From NCBI GenBank assembly GCA_041391505.1, contig JAWKNW010000007.1, positions 1 to 64,000 of the forward strand: a stretch of DNA of 64,000 bases. The letters run 5' to 3'. The position numbers were made by a program, and so were the translations under genes. Below are positions 34,633 through 43,625 of the stretch, in pieces (within the stretch, counting starts at the first letter, position 1; each line of letters starts with the position of its first letter). The notes under the pieces are model-generated. The model saw nothing but the letters and a program-made list of their open reading frames with translations, made no database searches and was not told the origin of the DNA. This DNA comes from Rhodothermales bacterium (lineage in GTDB: Bacteria; Bacteroidota; Rhodothermia; Rhodothermales; JAHQVL01).

Positions 34633-34826
34633 GACCGCGCCCGAAGGGTGCTCATGACACGGCCTACGGCCGTTCATGCCCAGTGACCGCGCCCAAAGGG
34701 CGCAATGTCCGCGCCCAAAGGGCGCTCATGACACGGCCTACGGCCGTTCATGCCCAGTGACCGCGCCCAAAGGGCGCAATGACCGCGCCCAAAGGGCGCT
34801 CATGACACGGCCTACGGTCGTTCATC
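34633..34826. repeat. 74-bp palindrome-rich repeats, two full and one partial
   Basis: A partial unit at 34633-34684 is followed by units starting at 34685 and 34759. Each carries GACCGCGCCCAAAGGGCGC twice, whose GCGCCC-AAA-GGGCGC core is palindromic, then CATGACACGGCCTACGGCCG with a CGGCC-TA-GGCCG stem, then TTCATGCCCAGT. The first word also occurs at 22548-22637. The rest of 34307-35009 has no gene. Confidence 0.9.
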
Positions 34827-34879
34827 CCCCGCGCCATTCTCATCATCCTCTCATGTGCTGTTTCGTCGCGGTATCTACA

Positions 34880-34910
34880 TTGAAAACTGGGGTTGAATCG
34901 CATACATTGA
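34880..34910 (+). promoter_or_regulatory. Candidate promoter of the metal-uptake operon
   Basis: TTG (34880-34882) and TACATTGA (34903-34910) are separated by 20 bases, resembling the Bacteroidota TTTG ... TAnnTTTG arrangement. A second TACATTGA occurs at 34876. The start codon is 100 bases downstream. No clear Zur or Fur palindrome was found. Confidence 0.25.
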
Positions 34911-35009
34911 CCCTGTTCGCCGGAGCCCCGGTCGACAATACCTCCAACCACCACGATTCATACTGCGGCTGGCTCTCCTCGAACCAGATCGTTTGGGGTT
35001 TTTTAGCCT

Positions 35010-36167
35010 ATGTACCGCGCGCCCCTCTTCTGTTTGCTGCTCCTCGCGCTGGCGGGGATCGCACCGGGTTTGGCTTGGGCCCAGGAGCAGGATACCACCC
35101 TTTCGGCCGCGGATTCCCTGCTCATCGAAGAGCTCGCCCGCGAAATGGGCGCCGTCGCGCCCGATCCTGCGCCGGCAGCCGTCGCCCGCACCGCGCCGTC
35201 GCTCAATCCCAACATCAGCGTCATCGGCGACTTCCGCGCCGGCTACGCCTCTGCCGGCGACCGCCATGTCGACGCCGAGTTCCACGAGATGGAGGCCGTG
35301 CTGCAGTCGGTCGTCGACCCGTATGCGCGCGGCGACTTCTTTATCGCCGCCGGCCACGACGGCGAAGGCGGCTACGAATTCGAGCTCGAGGAAGCGTTTC
35401 TCACCACGCTGTCGCTGCCCTTCCGGCTCCAGGCCAGGGCAGGCAAGTTCCGCAGCGCCTTCGGCAAGATCAATCGGCTCCACCCCCACGCCCTGCCTTA
35501 TATCGACACCCCATCTGTGTACGCCAATTTCCTGGGGGATGAGGGGCTGAACGATCAGGGCCTCTCGGTGAGCTGGCTCCTCCCCAACCCGCGGTTTTTC
35601 CAGGACCTGACGGTGGAAGTGACCCGCGGGCCCGGCGAAAACGTCAGCTACGTAAAAAGCGACTCGGACCGACTGCTTTACGTGGGACACCTCAAAAACT
35701 TCTGGGACCTCAGCGCCGACGCCACGCTCGAAGTCGGCTTCAGCGGCGCGGCCGGCCCGAACGAGGCCGGCTTCACGACGTGGCTCGGCGGAATCGACGC
35801 GACGTTCAAATGGAAGCCCGTCCAGTTCAACACCTACCACTCCTTCACGCTCCAGGCCGAGACCATCGCCAGCCGCTCCGAAACGGACGCGGAGGCCGCC
35901 GTGTCCGCCATGGGGTTTTACGCCCTGGCCAGCTATCAGGCCGCCAAACGCATCTTCCTGGTCGCTCGCGTTGATTCGTCCGACCTGCCGGACGATCCAG
36001 ATTGGAACGAGCGCGCGGTGTCGGCCACCCTGGGCTGGTATGCCACTGAATTTCAGAAACTCGAGCTCGGCCTTCGGGTCGCGGAGGCCTCCGGGATGGA
36101 GCGGAATGCCCAGCTCCTGGTGCGAGCCATCTTTGTCATCGGGTCGCATGGGGCACACGAATACTAG
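35010..36167 (+). CDS. Outer-membrane beta-barrel protein of a metal-uptake operon
   Basis: A 385-residue protein: signal peptide ending LAWAQ, a short helical segment (about 30-60), then alternating amphipathic strands to the C-terminus (for example FRAGYAS, FFIAAGHD, ADATLEVGFSGAAG). This is a porin-like barrel, not a TonB-dependent receptor: no plug or TonB box is seen. It lies 99 bp ahead of a zinc/manganese-type binding protein and permease, which suggests an outer-membrane channel for the same metal. Function is inferred only from context. Confidence 0.7.
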   Translation: MYRAPLFCLLLLALAGIAPGLAWAQEQDTTLSAADSLLIEELAREMGAVAPDPAPAAVARTAPSLNPNISVIGDFRAGYASAGDRHVDAEFHEMEAVLQSVVDPYARGDFFIAAGHDGEGGYEFELEEAFLTTLSLPFRLQARAGKFRSAFGKINRLHPHALPYIDTPSVYANFLGDEGLNDQGLSVSWLLPNPRFFQDLTVEVTRGPGENVSYVKSDSDRLLYVGHLKNFWDLSADATLEVGFSGAAGPNEAGFTTWLGGIDATFKWKPVQFNTYHSFTLQAETIASRSETDAEAAVSAMGFYALASYQAAKRIFLVARVDSSDLPDDPDWNERAVSATLGWYATEFQKLELGLRVAEASGMERNAQLLVRAIFVIGSHGAHEY

Positions 36168-36216
36168 GATGCGGGACCGAGTTACGGGATACGTTGATTC
36201 GCGGCTACCTGGTTCG

Positions 36217-36236
36217 TCCGCGGCGGGCGCCGCGGA
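36217..36236 (+). promoter_or_regulatory. Hairpin between barrel gene and metal-binding-protein gene
   Basis: TCCGCGGC-GGGC-GCCGCGGA is a perfect 8-bp GC-rich stem with a four-base loop in the 99-bp gap. No T-run follows, so it is more likely to stabilise or partly attenuate the transcript than to end it. Confidence 0.4.
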
Positions 36237-36266
36237 GGATGGGTACCGATTAAACAGGCAACCTTC

Positions 36267-37196
36267 ATGATGCGTCACTCTTTACGCCTGGTCGTTCTGC
36301 TGCTCATCGCCGCTAGTGGCGCGATGCCGGCGTGGGCCCAGGGCAAACTCAACGTCGTGACGACGCTGCCGGATTTCCGCTACATCGCCGAATATATCGG
36401 CGGGGATCAGGTCGACGCCTTCGCGATCGCCACCGGCTACCAGGACCCCCATTTCGTCGATCCCAAACCCAGCTACATCCTCAAGCTGTCGCGGGCGGAC
36501 GTGTTCGTCACGGCCGGCCTGGACCTCGAGCTCGGCTGGGTGCCGCCGCTCCTCAACAGCGCCCGGAACGACAAAGTCCTCAAGGGCGGTCCGGGCTATG
36601 TCGACGCGTCGGAGAACATCGCCCTGCTCAATGTGCCCAGCAGCGTGAGCCGCGAGCAGGGTGACATCCATATCTACGGCAATCCGCACTACTGGGTGGA
36701 CCCGCTCAACGGGAAGATCGTCGCGCGCAACATCTACAACGCGCTGGTGCGGCTGCGCCCCGCCCGGGAGGCTTATTTCGCCGCGAATCTCGCGAAGTTC
36801 GAGCAGGAAATCGACCGCCGGATGACCGACTGGATGGCCCGCATGGCACCCTACGCCGGCACGAAGATCATGGCGTATCACGACCAGTGGCCCTACTTCG
36901 AGAAGCGCTTCGGGCTGGAGATCGTCGACTTCCTCGAACCCAAGCCCGGCATACCGCCGACGCCGTCCCAGCTGGCCAAGATCATCACCACGATGCAGAG
37001 CCAGCACATTCGCGTCATCATCATCCCTCCGTACTTCAAGCAGGACTCCGCCTCGCTCGTCGCCCGAAAGACGGGCGGCGAAGTGGTGACGCTGGCGTCT
37101 TCGGTTGAGGCGTTCAAGGAGGTGAAGACGTATTTCGACCTCTTCGACTACAACATCGACAAGCTGGTCGCCGCCTTCTCGGCGGCGCCTCACTGA
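36267..37196 (+). CDS. Metal ABC transporter substrate-binding protein (TroA/ZnuA family)
   Basis: A 309-residue exported protein (signal ending AWAQ). The metal ligands expected for cluster A-I binding proteins are His62 (DPHFVDPKPS), His141 (GNPHYWVDP), His205 (AYHDQWPYF) and an acidic residue near 260 (FKQDSA). A linking helix typical of the family spans about 155-190. There is no His-rich loop, so zinc versus manganese is uncertain. ATG 36270 is an equally possible start. The permease begins 22 bp downstream. Confidence 0.88.
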   Translation: MMRHSLRLVVLLLIAASGAMPAWAQGKLNVVTTLPDFRYIAEYIGGDQVDAFAIATGYQDPHFVDPKPSYILKLSRADVFVTAGLDLELGWVPPLLNSARNDKVLKGGPGYVDASENIALLNVPSSVSREQGDIHIYGNPHYWVDPLNGKIVARNIYNALVRLRPAREAYFAANLAKFEQEIDRRMTDWMARMAPYAGTKIMAYHDQWPYFEKRFGLEIVDFLEPKPGIPPTPSQLAKIITTMQSQHIRVIIIPPYFKQDSASLVARKTGGEVVTLASSVEAFKEVKTYFDLFDYNIDKLVAAFSAAPH

Positions 37197-37218
37197 ACCA
37201 AGCGCTCCCTGCTGCCCT

Positions 37219-38046
37219 ATGCTCGACCTGTTTACCCAGGGATTTATCCTGAACGCCCTGCTCGTCAGTATCGTGATGGGTCTGTTGCTTGCCTATCTGG
37301 GCGTACACGTGGTCGCGCGAGGCATCGTATTCGTCGATCTGGCGCTGGGGCAGATCTCGATGCTCGGCGTAGCCGTCGCCGGCTATTTCGAGCGCGACCC
37401 GACCGTGATCTCCATCCTGTTCACGATGGTCGGCGCGTTTATCCTGTCCTTCATCAAGGTGAGCGACAAACGCCTTAAACAGGAGGCGATCATCGGCATC
37501 GTGTATGCGTTCACGTCGGCGCTGACGGTGCTGCTCATCTCCAAATCGGCGCACGGCGACGCGGACATCTCCGAGGTGTTGTTCGGTAGCCTGTTCACGG
37601 TTACCGAAACGAGCCTGCTCGTCATGACGGGCATTTTCGCACTGATCGGTCTGATCCAGTTCCTCTTCAGAAAGTCCTTCTTCCAGCTCACGGATCGGTT
37701 CGTGCACAATCAGGCGCAGGAGGTGGGGGTGTTCGACCTCTGGAATTTCCTCTTCTACCTCTCGATCGGGCTCGCGATCGTCCTGGCGGTTCGTGCCGGC
37801 GGGGTGATTCCCGTCTTCTCGTTTATCGTGGTGCCACCGGTGGCCGGCATCCTGCTGGTGCGCAACCGGGGCGCCGTCGTCGTGGCCGCGCTGATCATCA
37901 GCGTGCTCGGCAGTTTCTTCGGGCTCTTCTTTTCGGTCCGGTTCGATTTCCCGGCAGGGTCTTCCATCGTTGCCATGCTGGGCTTCCTGTTCCTCGTCGC
38001 GGCGGCGGTCAGAGGATTCCGGAAGAACGCGCCGGCCGGCGATTGA
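37219..38046 (+). CDS. Metal ABC transporter permease (ABC-3 family)
   Basis: A 275-residue integral membrane protein with about eight hydrophobic segments. GQISMLGVAVAG near residue 40 and VVPPVAGILLVRN near residue 215 fit the ZnuB/TroC/MntB family. It works with the binding protein encoded just upstream. No ATP-binding subunit gene is adjacent; the next gene is a convergent CBS protein, so the ATPase must be encoded elsewhere. Confidence 0.88.
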   Translation: MLDLFTQGFILNALLVSIVMGLLLAYLGVHVVARGIVFVDLALGQISMLGVAVAGYFERDPTVISILFTMVGAFILSFIKVSDKRLKQEAIIGIVYAFTSALTVLLISKSAHGDADISEVLFGSLFTVTETSLLVMTGIFALIGLIQFLFRKSFFQLTDRFVHNQAQEVGVFDLWNFLFYLSIGLAIVLAVRAGGVIPVFSFIVVPPVAGILLVRNRGAVVVAALIISVLGSFFGLFFSVRFDFPAGSSIVAMLGFLFLVAAAVRGFRKNAPAGD

Positions 38047-38058
38047 TCGGCATCCCAC

Positions 38059-38117
38059 AAAAAAAACAGGATCCCGAGACGTCCGGGGCATGCCTGCCAC
38101 GTGATCTCGAGATCCTG
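38059..38117 (-). terminator. Intrinsic terminator of the CBS-ACT gene
   Basis: On the minus strand CAGGATCTCGAGA (38117-38105) pairs with TCTCGGGATCCTG (38079-38067), one mismatch in 13, and is followed directly by eight T (38066-38059). It lies 71 bases past the CBS gene stop and in the gap between two convergent genes. Confidence 0.8.
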
Positions 38118-38188
38118 CCTGATGTTACGCGAGTAGCGATACGAAGTCCGACGCGGAAATCCCTCCGCCTCGCGGCGGACAGACCGGT

Positions 38189-38860
38189 TTACACTTCGAG
38201 GTAGCGCATAAACTCCTGGAGCCGGTATTTGAATTCGTCGTCGTCCTGATCGTCGCTGAAATACGCTACGATGTGGTAACCGTAGTGCTCCAGCAGATGG
38301 CGAACGCGGGACGTATCCATCACATTCAGCTTCAGGGTGACGCGCATGGTGTCGCCCTCTTCGCCGGCGGCGGTATGCTCCGCGGCGGAGGAGAGGATTT
38401 TCACCCCGTTTTGCTCCACGATGTGCGCGAGCTGGGCGAGTGAATAATCCCGGGGATTGACTTCGAGCGCGATGATGGCTCCACGTTCCTGCGTGGCCAG
38501 CATGCGTGCAAACTGATCGAACAAGTTGTGCCGCTTGACCATGCCGACATACTGCCCGTTTTCACGGGCGACCGGCAGCGCGGTCAGTTCGTGATCCACG
38601 ATCACTTTCGTGGCGTCGAAAATGTGCGTATCGGGCCGGACGCTGATCGGCGCCAGGCCGAGCAACGAGGATACGGGCGCATCCGGTCCGAACGCGTCGA
38701 GGAGCATATTCTCGGAAACCATACCAACCAGAACACCCTCGTCATCCACCACGGGCAGATGACGCACCCGCATCTCGAGCAGCAAACCCAGCGCATGCTC
38801 AACCGTATCGCCGGGGCGAATCGGAGGGGTATCTTCACTGATCAACGTTTGAATGGTCAT
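38189..38860 (-). CDS. CBS-domain protein with C-terminal ACT-like domain
   Basis: A 223-residue cytoplasmic protein. Two CBS motifs lie at about 1-60 (RVRHLPVVDDEGVLVGMVSE) and 70-130 (ELTALPVARENGQYVGMVKR), followed by an ACT-like region (about 145-215). This is the common AcuB-like arrangement of Bacteroidota, likely sensing adenine nucleotides and another small molecule; the regulated partner is unknown. The start is fixed by AGGAGG nine bases upstream of ATG 38860. A terminator follows at 38059-38117. Confidence 0.85.
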   Translation of the reverse strand: MTIQTLISEDTPPIRPGDTVEHALGLLLEMRVRHLPVVDDEGVLVGMVSENMLLDAFGPDAPVSSLLGLAPISVRPDTHIFDATKVIVDHELTALPVARENGQYVGMVKRHNLFDQFARMLATQERGAIIALEVNPRDYSLAQLAHIVEQNGVKILSSAAEHTAAGEEGDTMRVTLKLNVMDTSRVRHLLEHYGYHIVAYFSDDQDDDEFKYRLQEFMRYLEV

Positions 38861-39356
38861 TACGGAGCCTCCTGTAGCGTAGATCGACGCCCGCGAGCGG
38901 ACGTCGGGAAAGCGGTAAATCGCGAAGCGATCACGATGGTTTAGCCTCCTGGATGACAGAGCACCGTCACGCTGTCGTAGCAACCACGCTGTACGAAAAA
39001 CAATCGGTATGCCACATTGACGACGGGAAGACCTGGCAGCCCCTGAGTCTGGTTACGGAAATGGAGACAGTTACTTCGTTGACGCAGCTCCCGATGAGTT
39101 ACACACGACGCACCCGATGCAATCACCGCGTCGCCGGTCAACACAAAGCGTTGAGATACGAATTCAGACGCATACCGAGGGGTTGAACTCCGGCCAAAAG
39201 CTTAACGAATTCTTCAGGCTCTGGCAACTCTGGCAAGCGACAAAATATTTACCCTGTGGATCACCACTTATGCGCCAGCGGCGCCTGCCGGCGGCACAAT
39301 ATGGCTGTACAGCAGGTGCTGGATGGTACATCTGCCGAACGCGAAAATCGCCGCGT
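38861..39356. other. 496-bp gap upstream of the CBS gene
   Basis: Between the HflX stop and the CBS start. Short open frames exist on both strands but none has a ribosome-binding site, family similarity or codon pattern of the neighbours. Composition is lower in GC than flanking genes, notably around 39180-39260. A long leader or an unannotated small RNA for the CBS gene is possible, but I see no specific structure to support it. Confidence 0.5.
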
Positions 39357-40676
39357 TCAGGATGGTATCGGCGTAAAACCGGCAAACTTATCGATAAGCC
39401 GCCGCACTTCATTCATGTGCTCCCGGGCGATACGGAAACCTAACCGGGCCACGGCGACCGGCGTCGCGTCCGAGCCGTTCTGGGTGACGTACAGGTACTC
39501 TTCGGACATCACGTGCGCCAGCTGGTGCAGCAGCGCGATGGTGCGCGATTCGGTTACCGGCACGTACGCCACGTGCTCCTCGAAATCGTCCTCGATGCGA
39601 TCGAGCAATTCCTGCTTCAACTGCTCGATGCCGATCCCGCGAAAGGCGGAAATAAAAACAGCGTGTTCATACTCTTCGCGCAGCGCCATCAGCAGTCCGC
39701 GCTCCTCCAGCATGTCCACTTTATTAAACACCATGAGCGTCGGTCTGTCCTGTGCATCCAGCTCCTTGAGGGTCTGGTTGACGACGCTGATGTGGTCCTC
39801 GAAACAGGGATGCGTCACATCGACGACATGAAGCAGCACGTCGCTCTCGCGCACCTCGTCCAGCGTGCTCTTGAAGCTTTCGATCAGGCCGTGCGGCAGC
39901 TTGCGGATGAACCCGACGGTGTCTGAAATCAGAATGTCCTTGCCGGGCGCCATCGCCACCTGCCGTGTCGTCGCGTCGAGCGTGGCGAACAGGCGATCCT
40001 CCGCGAACACGGAGGCGTCCGTCAGCGTGTTCATCAGCGTCGACTTCCCGGCGTTGGTGTACCCTACCAGCGAGACGCGCGTGAACGCCTGCCGGCCCTT
40101 CCGCTGCGTGGTGCGCTGTTTCTCGATCTTCTTGAGACGGTCCTTCAGCGTCGCGATGCGGTTCGAGATGAGCCGGCGGTCGGTTTCGATCTGGGTTTCA
40201 CCGGGGCCTTTCGTCCCGATACCCCCTTTCTGACGGGAGAGGTGCGTCCATTGACGCGTGAGCCGCGTCCGCAAGTATTCGAGCTGCGCCAGTTCGACCT
40301 GCGTCTTCGCGGTGGCGGTTTTGGCGCGTCGCGCGAAGATGTCGAGGATGAGCGCCGAGCGATCGACCAGCTTGCACTTGACCTGTTTCTCGATATTCCG
40401 CAACTGCACCGGCGAGAGGTCGTCGTCGAAGATCACGAGGTCGGAACCCCGTTCCGCCGCGAGCGCGGCGAGTTCCTCCATCTTCCCGCTGCCGATGTAC
40501 GTCGACGCGTGAATCCTGGGCGCTACCTGGACGAGCCGGTCGGTGACGAGCGCGCCGGCCGTGTCGGCAAGCAGCTCCAGCTCGTCGAGCGAATCCTCTA
40601 CCTCTTCGCGTGTATGGCCGGCGTGGACGACGCCGACGATAATCGCAGACTCTTGCTGCGGCTTACTTTCTGTCAA
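39357..40676 (-). CDS. hflX: Ribosome-associated GTPase HflX
   Basis: A 439-residue GTPase that binds the large ribosomal subunit and splits stalled ribosomes. The N-terminal HflX domain ends with the Gly-rich segment GGIGTKGPGETQIETDRR; the G domain has GYTNAGKST (P-loop), DTVGFIRKLP (G3) and NKVD (G4). The start is TTG: an in-frame TAG lies four codons upstream, GAGGAA precedes the TTG at proper distance, and there is no other start before residue 60 or so. Length is normal. Monocistronic. Confidence 0.95.
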   Translation of the reverse strand: MTESKPQQESAIIVGVVHAGHTREEVEDSLDELELLADTAGALVTDRLVQVAPRIHASTYIGSGKMEELAALAAERGSDLVIFDDDLSPVQLRNIEKQVKCKLVDRSALILDIFARRAKTATAKTQVELAQLEYLRTRLTRQWTHLSRQKGGIGTKGPGETQIETDRRLISNRIATLKDRLKKIEKQRTTQRKGRQAFTRVSLVGYTNAGKSTLMNTLTDASVFAEDRLFATLDATTRQVAMAPGKDILISDTVGFIRKLPHGLIESFKSTLDEVRESDVLLHVVDVTHPCFEDHISVVNQTLKELDAQDRPTLMVFNKVDMLEERGLLMALREEYEHAVFISAFRGIGIEQLKQELLDRIEDDFEEHVAYVPVTESRTIALLHQLAHVMSEEYLYVTQNGSDATPVAVARLGFRIAREHMNEVRRLIDKFAGFTPIPS

Positions 40677-40794
40677 CGAGTTCCTCTATCATTCCGCCGT
40701 ACGCTCGCCCGGCTCGCGGGTCGGCGATCGACGAAAAATGGTGCAGGCTTTTATACCGGGCCGGCCCCGGGGAGTTGCAGAAGGCCCGGCCGCA

Positions 40795-41358
40795 TCATCC
40801 GAACGCCTGAGCGATCGTGTGCATGTCGCGATTCTCCACGAGGCGCGAGACGAGTTTTCTGAACCGCTCTTCATGCGCGCGGGGCACATCCAGCTCGAAC
40901 CGCATCCGCTGCCCGTAATCGTCCCTGAAAAAGAAGACGTACTGTTGGGAGCGTTCGCCCGCGGTCACAAAAAAGTCCTCCACCCGCTGCCAGTCCAGCA
41001 CATCGCGCGGATCGCCGAGCGAGCGGATGAGCCTGAAATCGGTGACCATCACCGCGCACGACATCCGTACGGCCAGGCACCAGCACAGCGCGCCCAGCGT
41101 ATAGCCCAGACCGAGCCCCATCAACCGGTAATCCTGCTCGAACGCGGCGTAGACGGTGAGGATCAGCACGACAAAAAGAAAACCGCCCGGCCAGAAGATA
41201 AACGAGCGCCCTCTATACCACGAGAACCGGATCGGGCGAACCCGAAGGCGGTTCAGCGCCGCCAGGGTCATCAACGCACCCGTCGCCAGCAGAAAAGCGA
41301 CAAGCAGCGACATCTGCAAGACCGCCAACATGCTCGGAATGGAAGTAGACGGTATCAT
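40795..41358 (-). CDS. Membrane protein of unknown function, PH-like soluble tail
   Basis: A 187-residue protein not recognised by name. Hydrophobic segments lie at about 8-28, 50-68 and 72-95; the C-terminal half (TDFRLIRSLGDPRDVLDWQRVEDFFVT, read in pieces, then YVFFFRDDYGQRMRFELDVP) has the strand pattern of a bacterial PH domain. ATG 41358 is used; a GTG three codons upstream is also possible. It is 66 bp downstream of the BatA-like gene on the same strand and may be cotranscribed with it. Confidence 0.65.
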   Translation of the reverse strand: MIPSTSIPSMLAVLQMSLLVAFLLATGALMTLAALNRLRVRPIRFSWYRGRSFIFWPGGFLFVVLILTVYAAFEQDYRLMGLGLGYTLGALCWCLAVRMSCAVMVTDFRLIRSLGDPRDVLDWQRVEDFFVTAGERSQQYVFFFRDDYGQRMRFELDVPRAHEERFRKLVSRLVENRDMHTIAQAFG

Positions 41359-41424
41359 GGGGAACACGGCGCATGGCCGGGCAAACGGTAAGACCCCGCA
41401 ATAGCCCGCTTGCGGGTTGGCAGG

Positions 41425-43560
41425 TTACGCCGATACGGCTTCCGGCCGCCACTGACGGGCAACCAGCATTTCCGCTACCAAAAAAGCCAACGCGAGCATC
41501 AGGAAGACGTTCCACAACTCGATACCGCTCCGCTCTTCTTCCAGCCGCTGGAGCACGCCGGCCATGCCGTCGGCGGCGTCCACGTCGAGGACGCGCACGG
41601 ACGCGTCGGACCCGCCGCGGATCCGCTCCACTGCCTCGTCCACCGGCCAGACCCCGAGGTCGGACTCGTCGGTCGGCACGTTGAAGGCAATGCGGCGCAC
41701 GAGGACCTCGCCGGCCATGACATCGTAGATGCCGGGCGTCGTCAGCGAGCGATCGATCTCCAGCAGCATGGCGCCGAACAGGTTGCGCTGCTCGGGCGTG
41801 AACTCCACCCCGTCCGGGGCTTTCAGACGCACCGGCTCCGCATCGGCGACACCGGCCAGGCGCAGGGACTCCGGCTCCCCGATGATGAGCTGCTCGCCGG
41901 CGACGGACTCATCCGCCGTGAGGTAGTACATCGACCGGTAGACGAGAGGGATGAAAAGGCCGCGCCGGGGAAGATCGCTCCACCGCACATCCGGGGCCAC
42001 CGCCATCAGAAACGCGATGCCGTCGCCGTGGCGCACCTCCTGCAGAAACGGAAAGCCGTTGGAGAGCTGGATGAGGGTCTGTTCGTTGCCCGAGCCCGGC
42101 GTATAATTCATCGCGTGGGCGATCAGCGGCCGTTCCACGTTGATCCGGGACGGCGAACCTGCCGATTCGAACACCCCTTCGAACAACGGATGTTCGAGGT
42201 CGACCCGGTCGAACGATGCGATCGACTGCTCTCCGTTGAGGGCGCCGCTGAACCCGCTGAACCGGCCAGCCCCCAGGCTTTCGAACAGGGCGTTGTAATC
42301 GGCCGCCTGGCCGGCTTCGCCGGGGTAAAACAGCATTCCGCCGCCGTCGGCCACATACTGCGCGAGCGCGCCGACCTCGCCGCTGGACAGCGAACGGACG
42401 CCGACGAGCACCACGGCGTCGTACGAGCCGAGCGCCCGGGTCGCCAGCGCCGTTTCGGGAATGGTCTCCAGGTTGAAGATCGACCGGCCTCGCGTCAACT
42501 GGGGAGAGAGCGCCAGCGCGATGAAATCGGTGGAATGCCCCTCGCCCGCCACGACAAGCACGCTGCGCTGTTCCGGCACATTGATGGTGAAGAAGCGGAC
42601 ATTGTCGCTTTCGAAGGCGTCATCCTCGATCCGCACCTCGCCCGGCAACCAGCCCCTCCGCTGCGGCGTCACCGTGAACGACACGGTCTTGGGCACCCGC
42701 GAGGGCAAATCGGCCGCGCTCTGCGCGACGCGTTCGCCATCGAGGAACACGCTGGCGACATAGCCCTCCACGTCGTCGTCGCCGTAATTGACGAGCGTCG
42801 CCTCGATCCGCACCGGCTGGCCGGCCTCGATGATCCGGCTGGCCACCTGCACCTGCGTGATGGCGATATTCGGCTCCACCCGCTCGCCGACGGGCAGGAT
42901 ATACGTGCGCGCACCGTCGCCGGCGGCGGACCGGGCACTCGAATCGGCCAGCATGTAGCGCTGGAAATCGGAAATGACGTAGACTTCCCGGTTGATGTGC
43001 GACGCGTTGGCCAGCAAACCCTGCGCACGGTCGATCGCCTCGTACAGCGTGAGGGATGCCGGCTGAATCTCGATGTCCTCCACGGCATCCTGCGCGAGCG
43101 AGCGGGTCGTGATGGGCTCCGCGGCGCCCCCGGTCAGCGCGCCCGTAGGCACGATGAAGAGTTCGTCGCCCGTCTGCGCGTACTGCACCACGCCGGCGGC
43201 GAGCTCCCGGGCCTGATCGATGTAGGCCCCCTGCGCATCGCGTACGCCCATGGAACGGGAGTTGTCGATCACCAGCGCCATCGACGTGTGGGAGCGCCCT
43301 CCGAGCGCGCCGGACAGGCTCCCCATCAGCGTCGGACGCGCAAACGCGAGCGCGAGGGACGCGATAGCCAGCATCCGCAGCGCCAGCAGCAACAGCTGCT
43401 TGATGCGTACGCGCTGCATCGTGCTTTTCTGAAGCTCCTTCAGAAAGGCCAGCGAGCTGAAGTCGACTTTTCGGGGCCGCCTGAAATTAAAGAGATGGAT
43501 GATGAGGGGGATGGCGGCGGCCAGCAGCCCCAGCAAAAGAAGCGGGTTCAGAAAGGTCAT
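41425..43560 (-). CDS. BatA-type membrane protein with vWA domain
   Basis: A 711-residue protein. The N-terminal BatA segment FLNPLLLLGLLAAAIPLIIHLFNFRRP (read in pieces) and a second helix at about 55-75 anchor it. The von Willebrand A domain begins at residue 94 with a complete MIDAS DNSRSMG (Asp99, Ser101, Ser103). A middle adhesin-like Ig region and a glutamine-amidotransferase-like domain (about 360-540) follow, and a last membrane helix lies at about 688-705. This is the lone BatA-like form common in Bacteroidota, without MoxR or the rest of the Bat operon. Role unknown. Confidence 0.82.
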   Translation of the reverse strand: MTFLNPLLLLGLLAAAIPLIIHLFNFRRPRKVDFSSLAFLKELQKSTMQRVRIKQLLLLALRMLAIASLALAFARPTLMGSLSGALGGRSHTSMALVIDNSRSMGVRDAQGAYIDQARELAAGVVQYAQTGDELFIVPTGALTGGAAEPITTRSLAQDAVEDIEIQPASLTLYEAIDRAQGLLANASHINREVYVISDFQRYMLADSSARSAAGDGARTYILPVGERVEPNIAITQVQVASRIIEAGQPVRIEATLVNYGDDDVEGYVASVFLDGERVAQSAADLPSRVPKTVSFTVTPQRRGWLPGEVRIEDDAFESDNVRFFTINVPEQRSVLVVAGEGHSTDFIALALSPQLTRGRSIFNLETIPETALATRALGSYDAVVLVGVRSLSSGEVGALAQYVADGGGMLFYPGEAGQAADYNALFESLGAGRFSGFSGALNGEQSIASFDRVDLEHPLFEGVFESAGSPSRINVERPLIAHAMNYTPGSGNEQTLIQLSNGFPFLQEVRHGDGIAFLMAVAPDVRWSDLPRRGLFIPLVYRSMYYLTADESVAGEQLIIGEPESLRLAGVADAEPVRLKAPDGVEFTPEQRNLFGAMLLEIDRSLTTPGIYDVMAGEVLVRRIAFNVPTDESDLGVWPVDEAVERIRGGSDASVRVLDVDAADGMAGVLQRLEEERSGIELWNVFLMLALAFLVAEMLVARQWRPEAVSA

Positions 43561-43625
43561 GGATACTCTGGCGCGTGAAATATCCTTCCGTTACACATCC
43601 GACCCGCATCGCGTTCCGGCCGGCA

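Noticed and set aside
34487..34826. Possible CRISPR array
   Set aside because: The heptamer tract has no spacers, the 74-bp units are tandem without unique spacers, and no cas gene is present.
38953..39186. Possible small gene of 77 codons upstream of the CBS gene
   Set aside because: No Shine-Dalgarno, no family similarity, and composition unlike the neighbouring genes.
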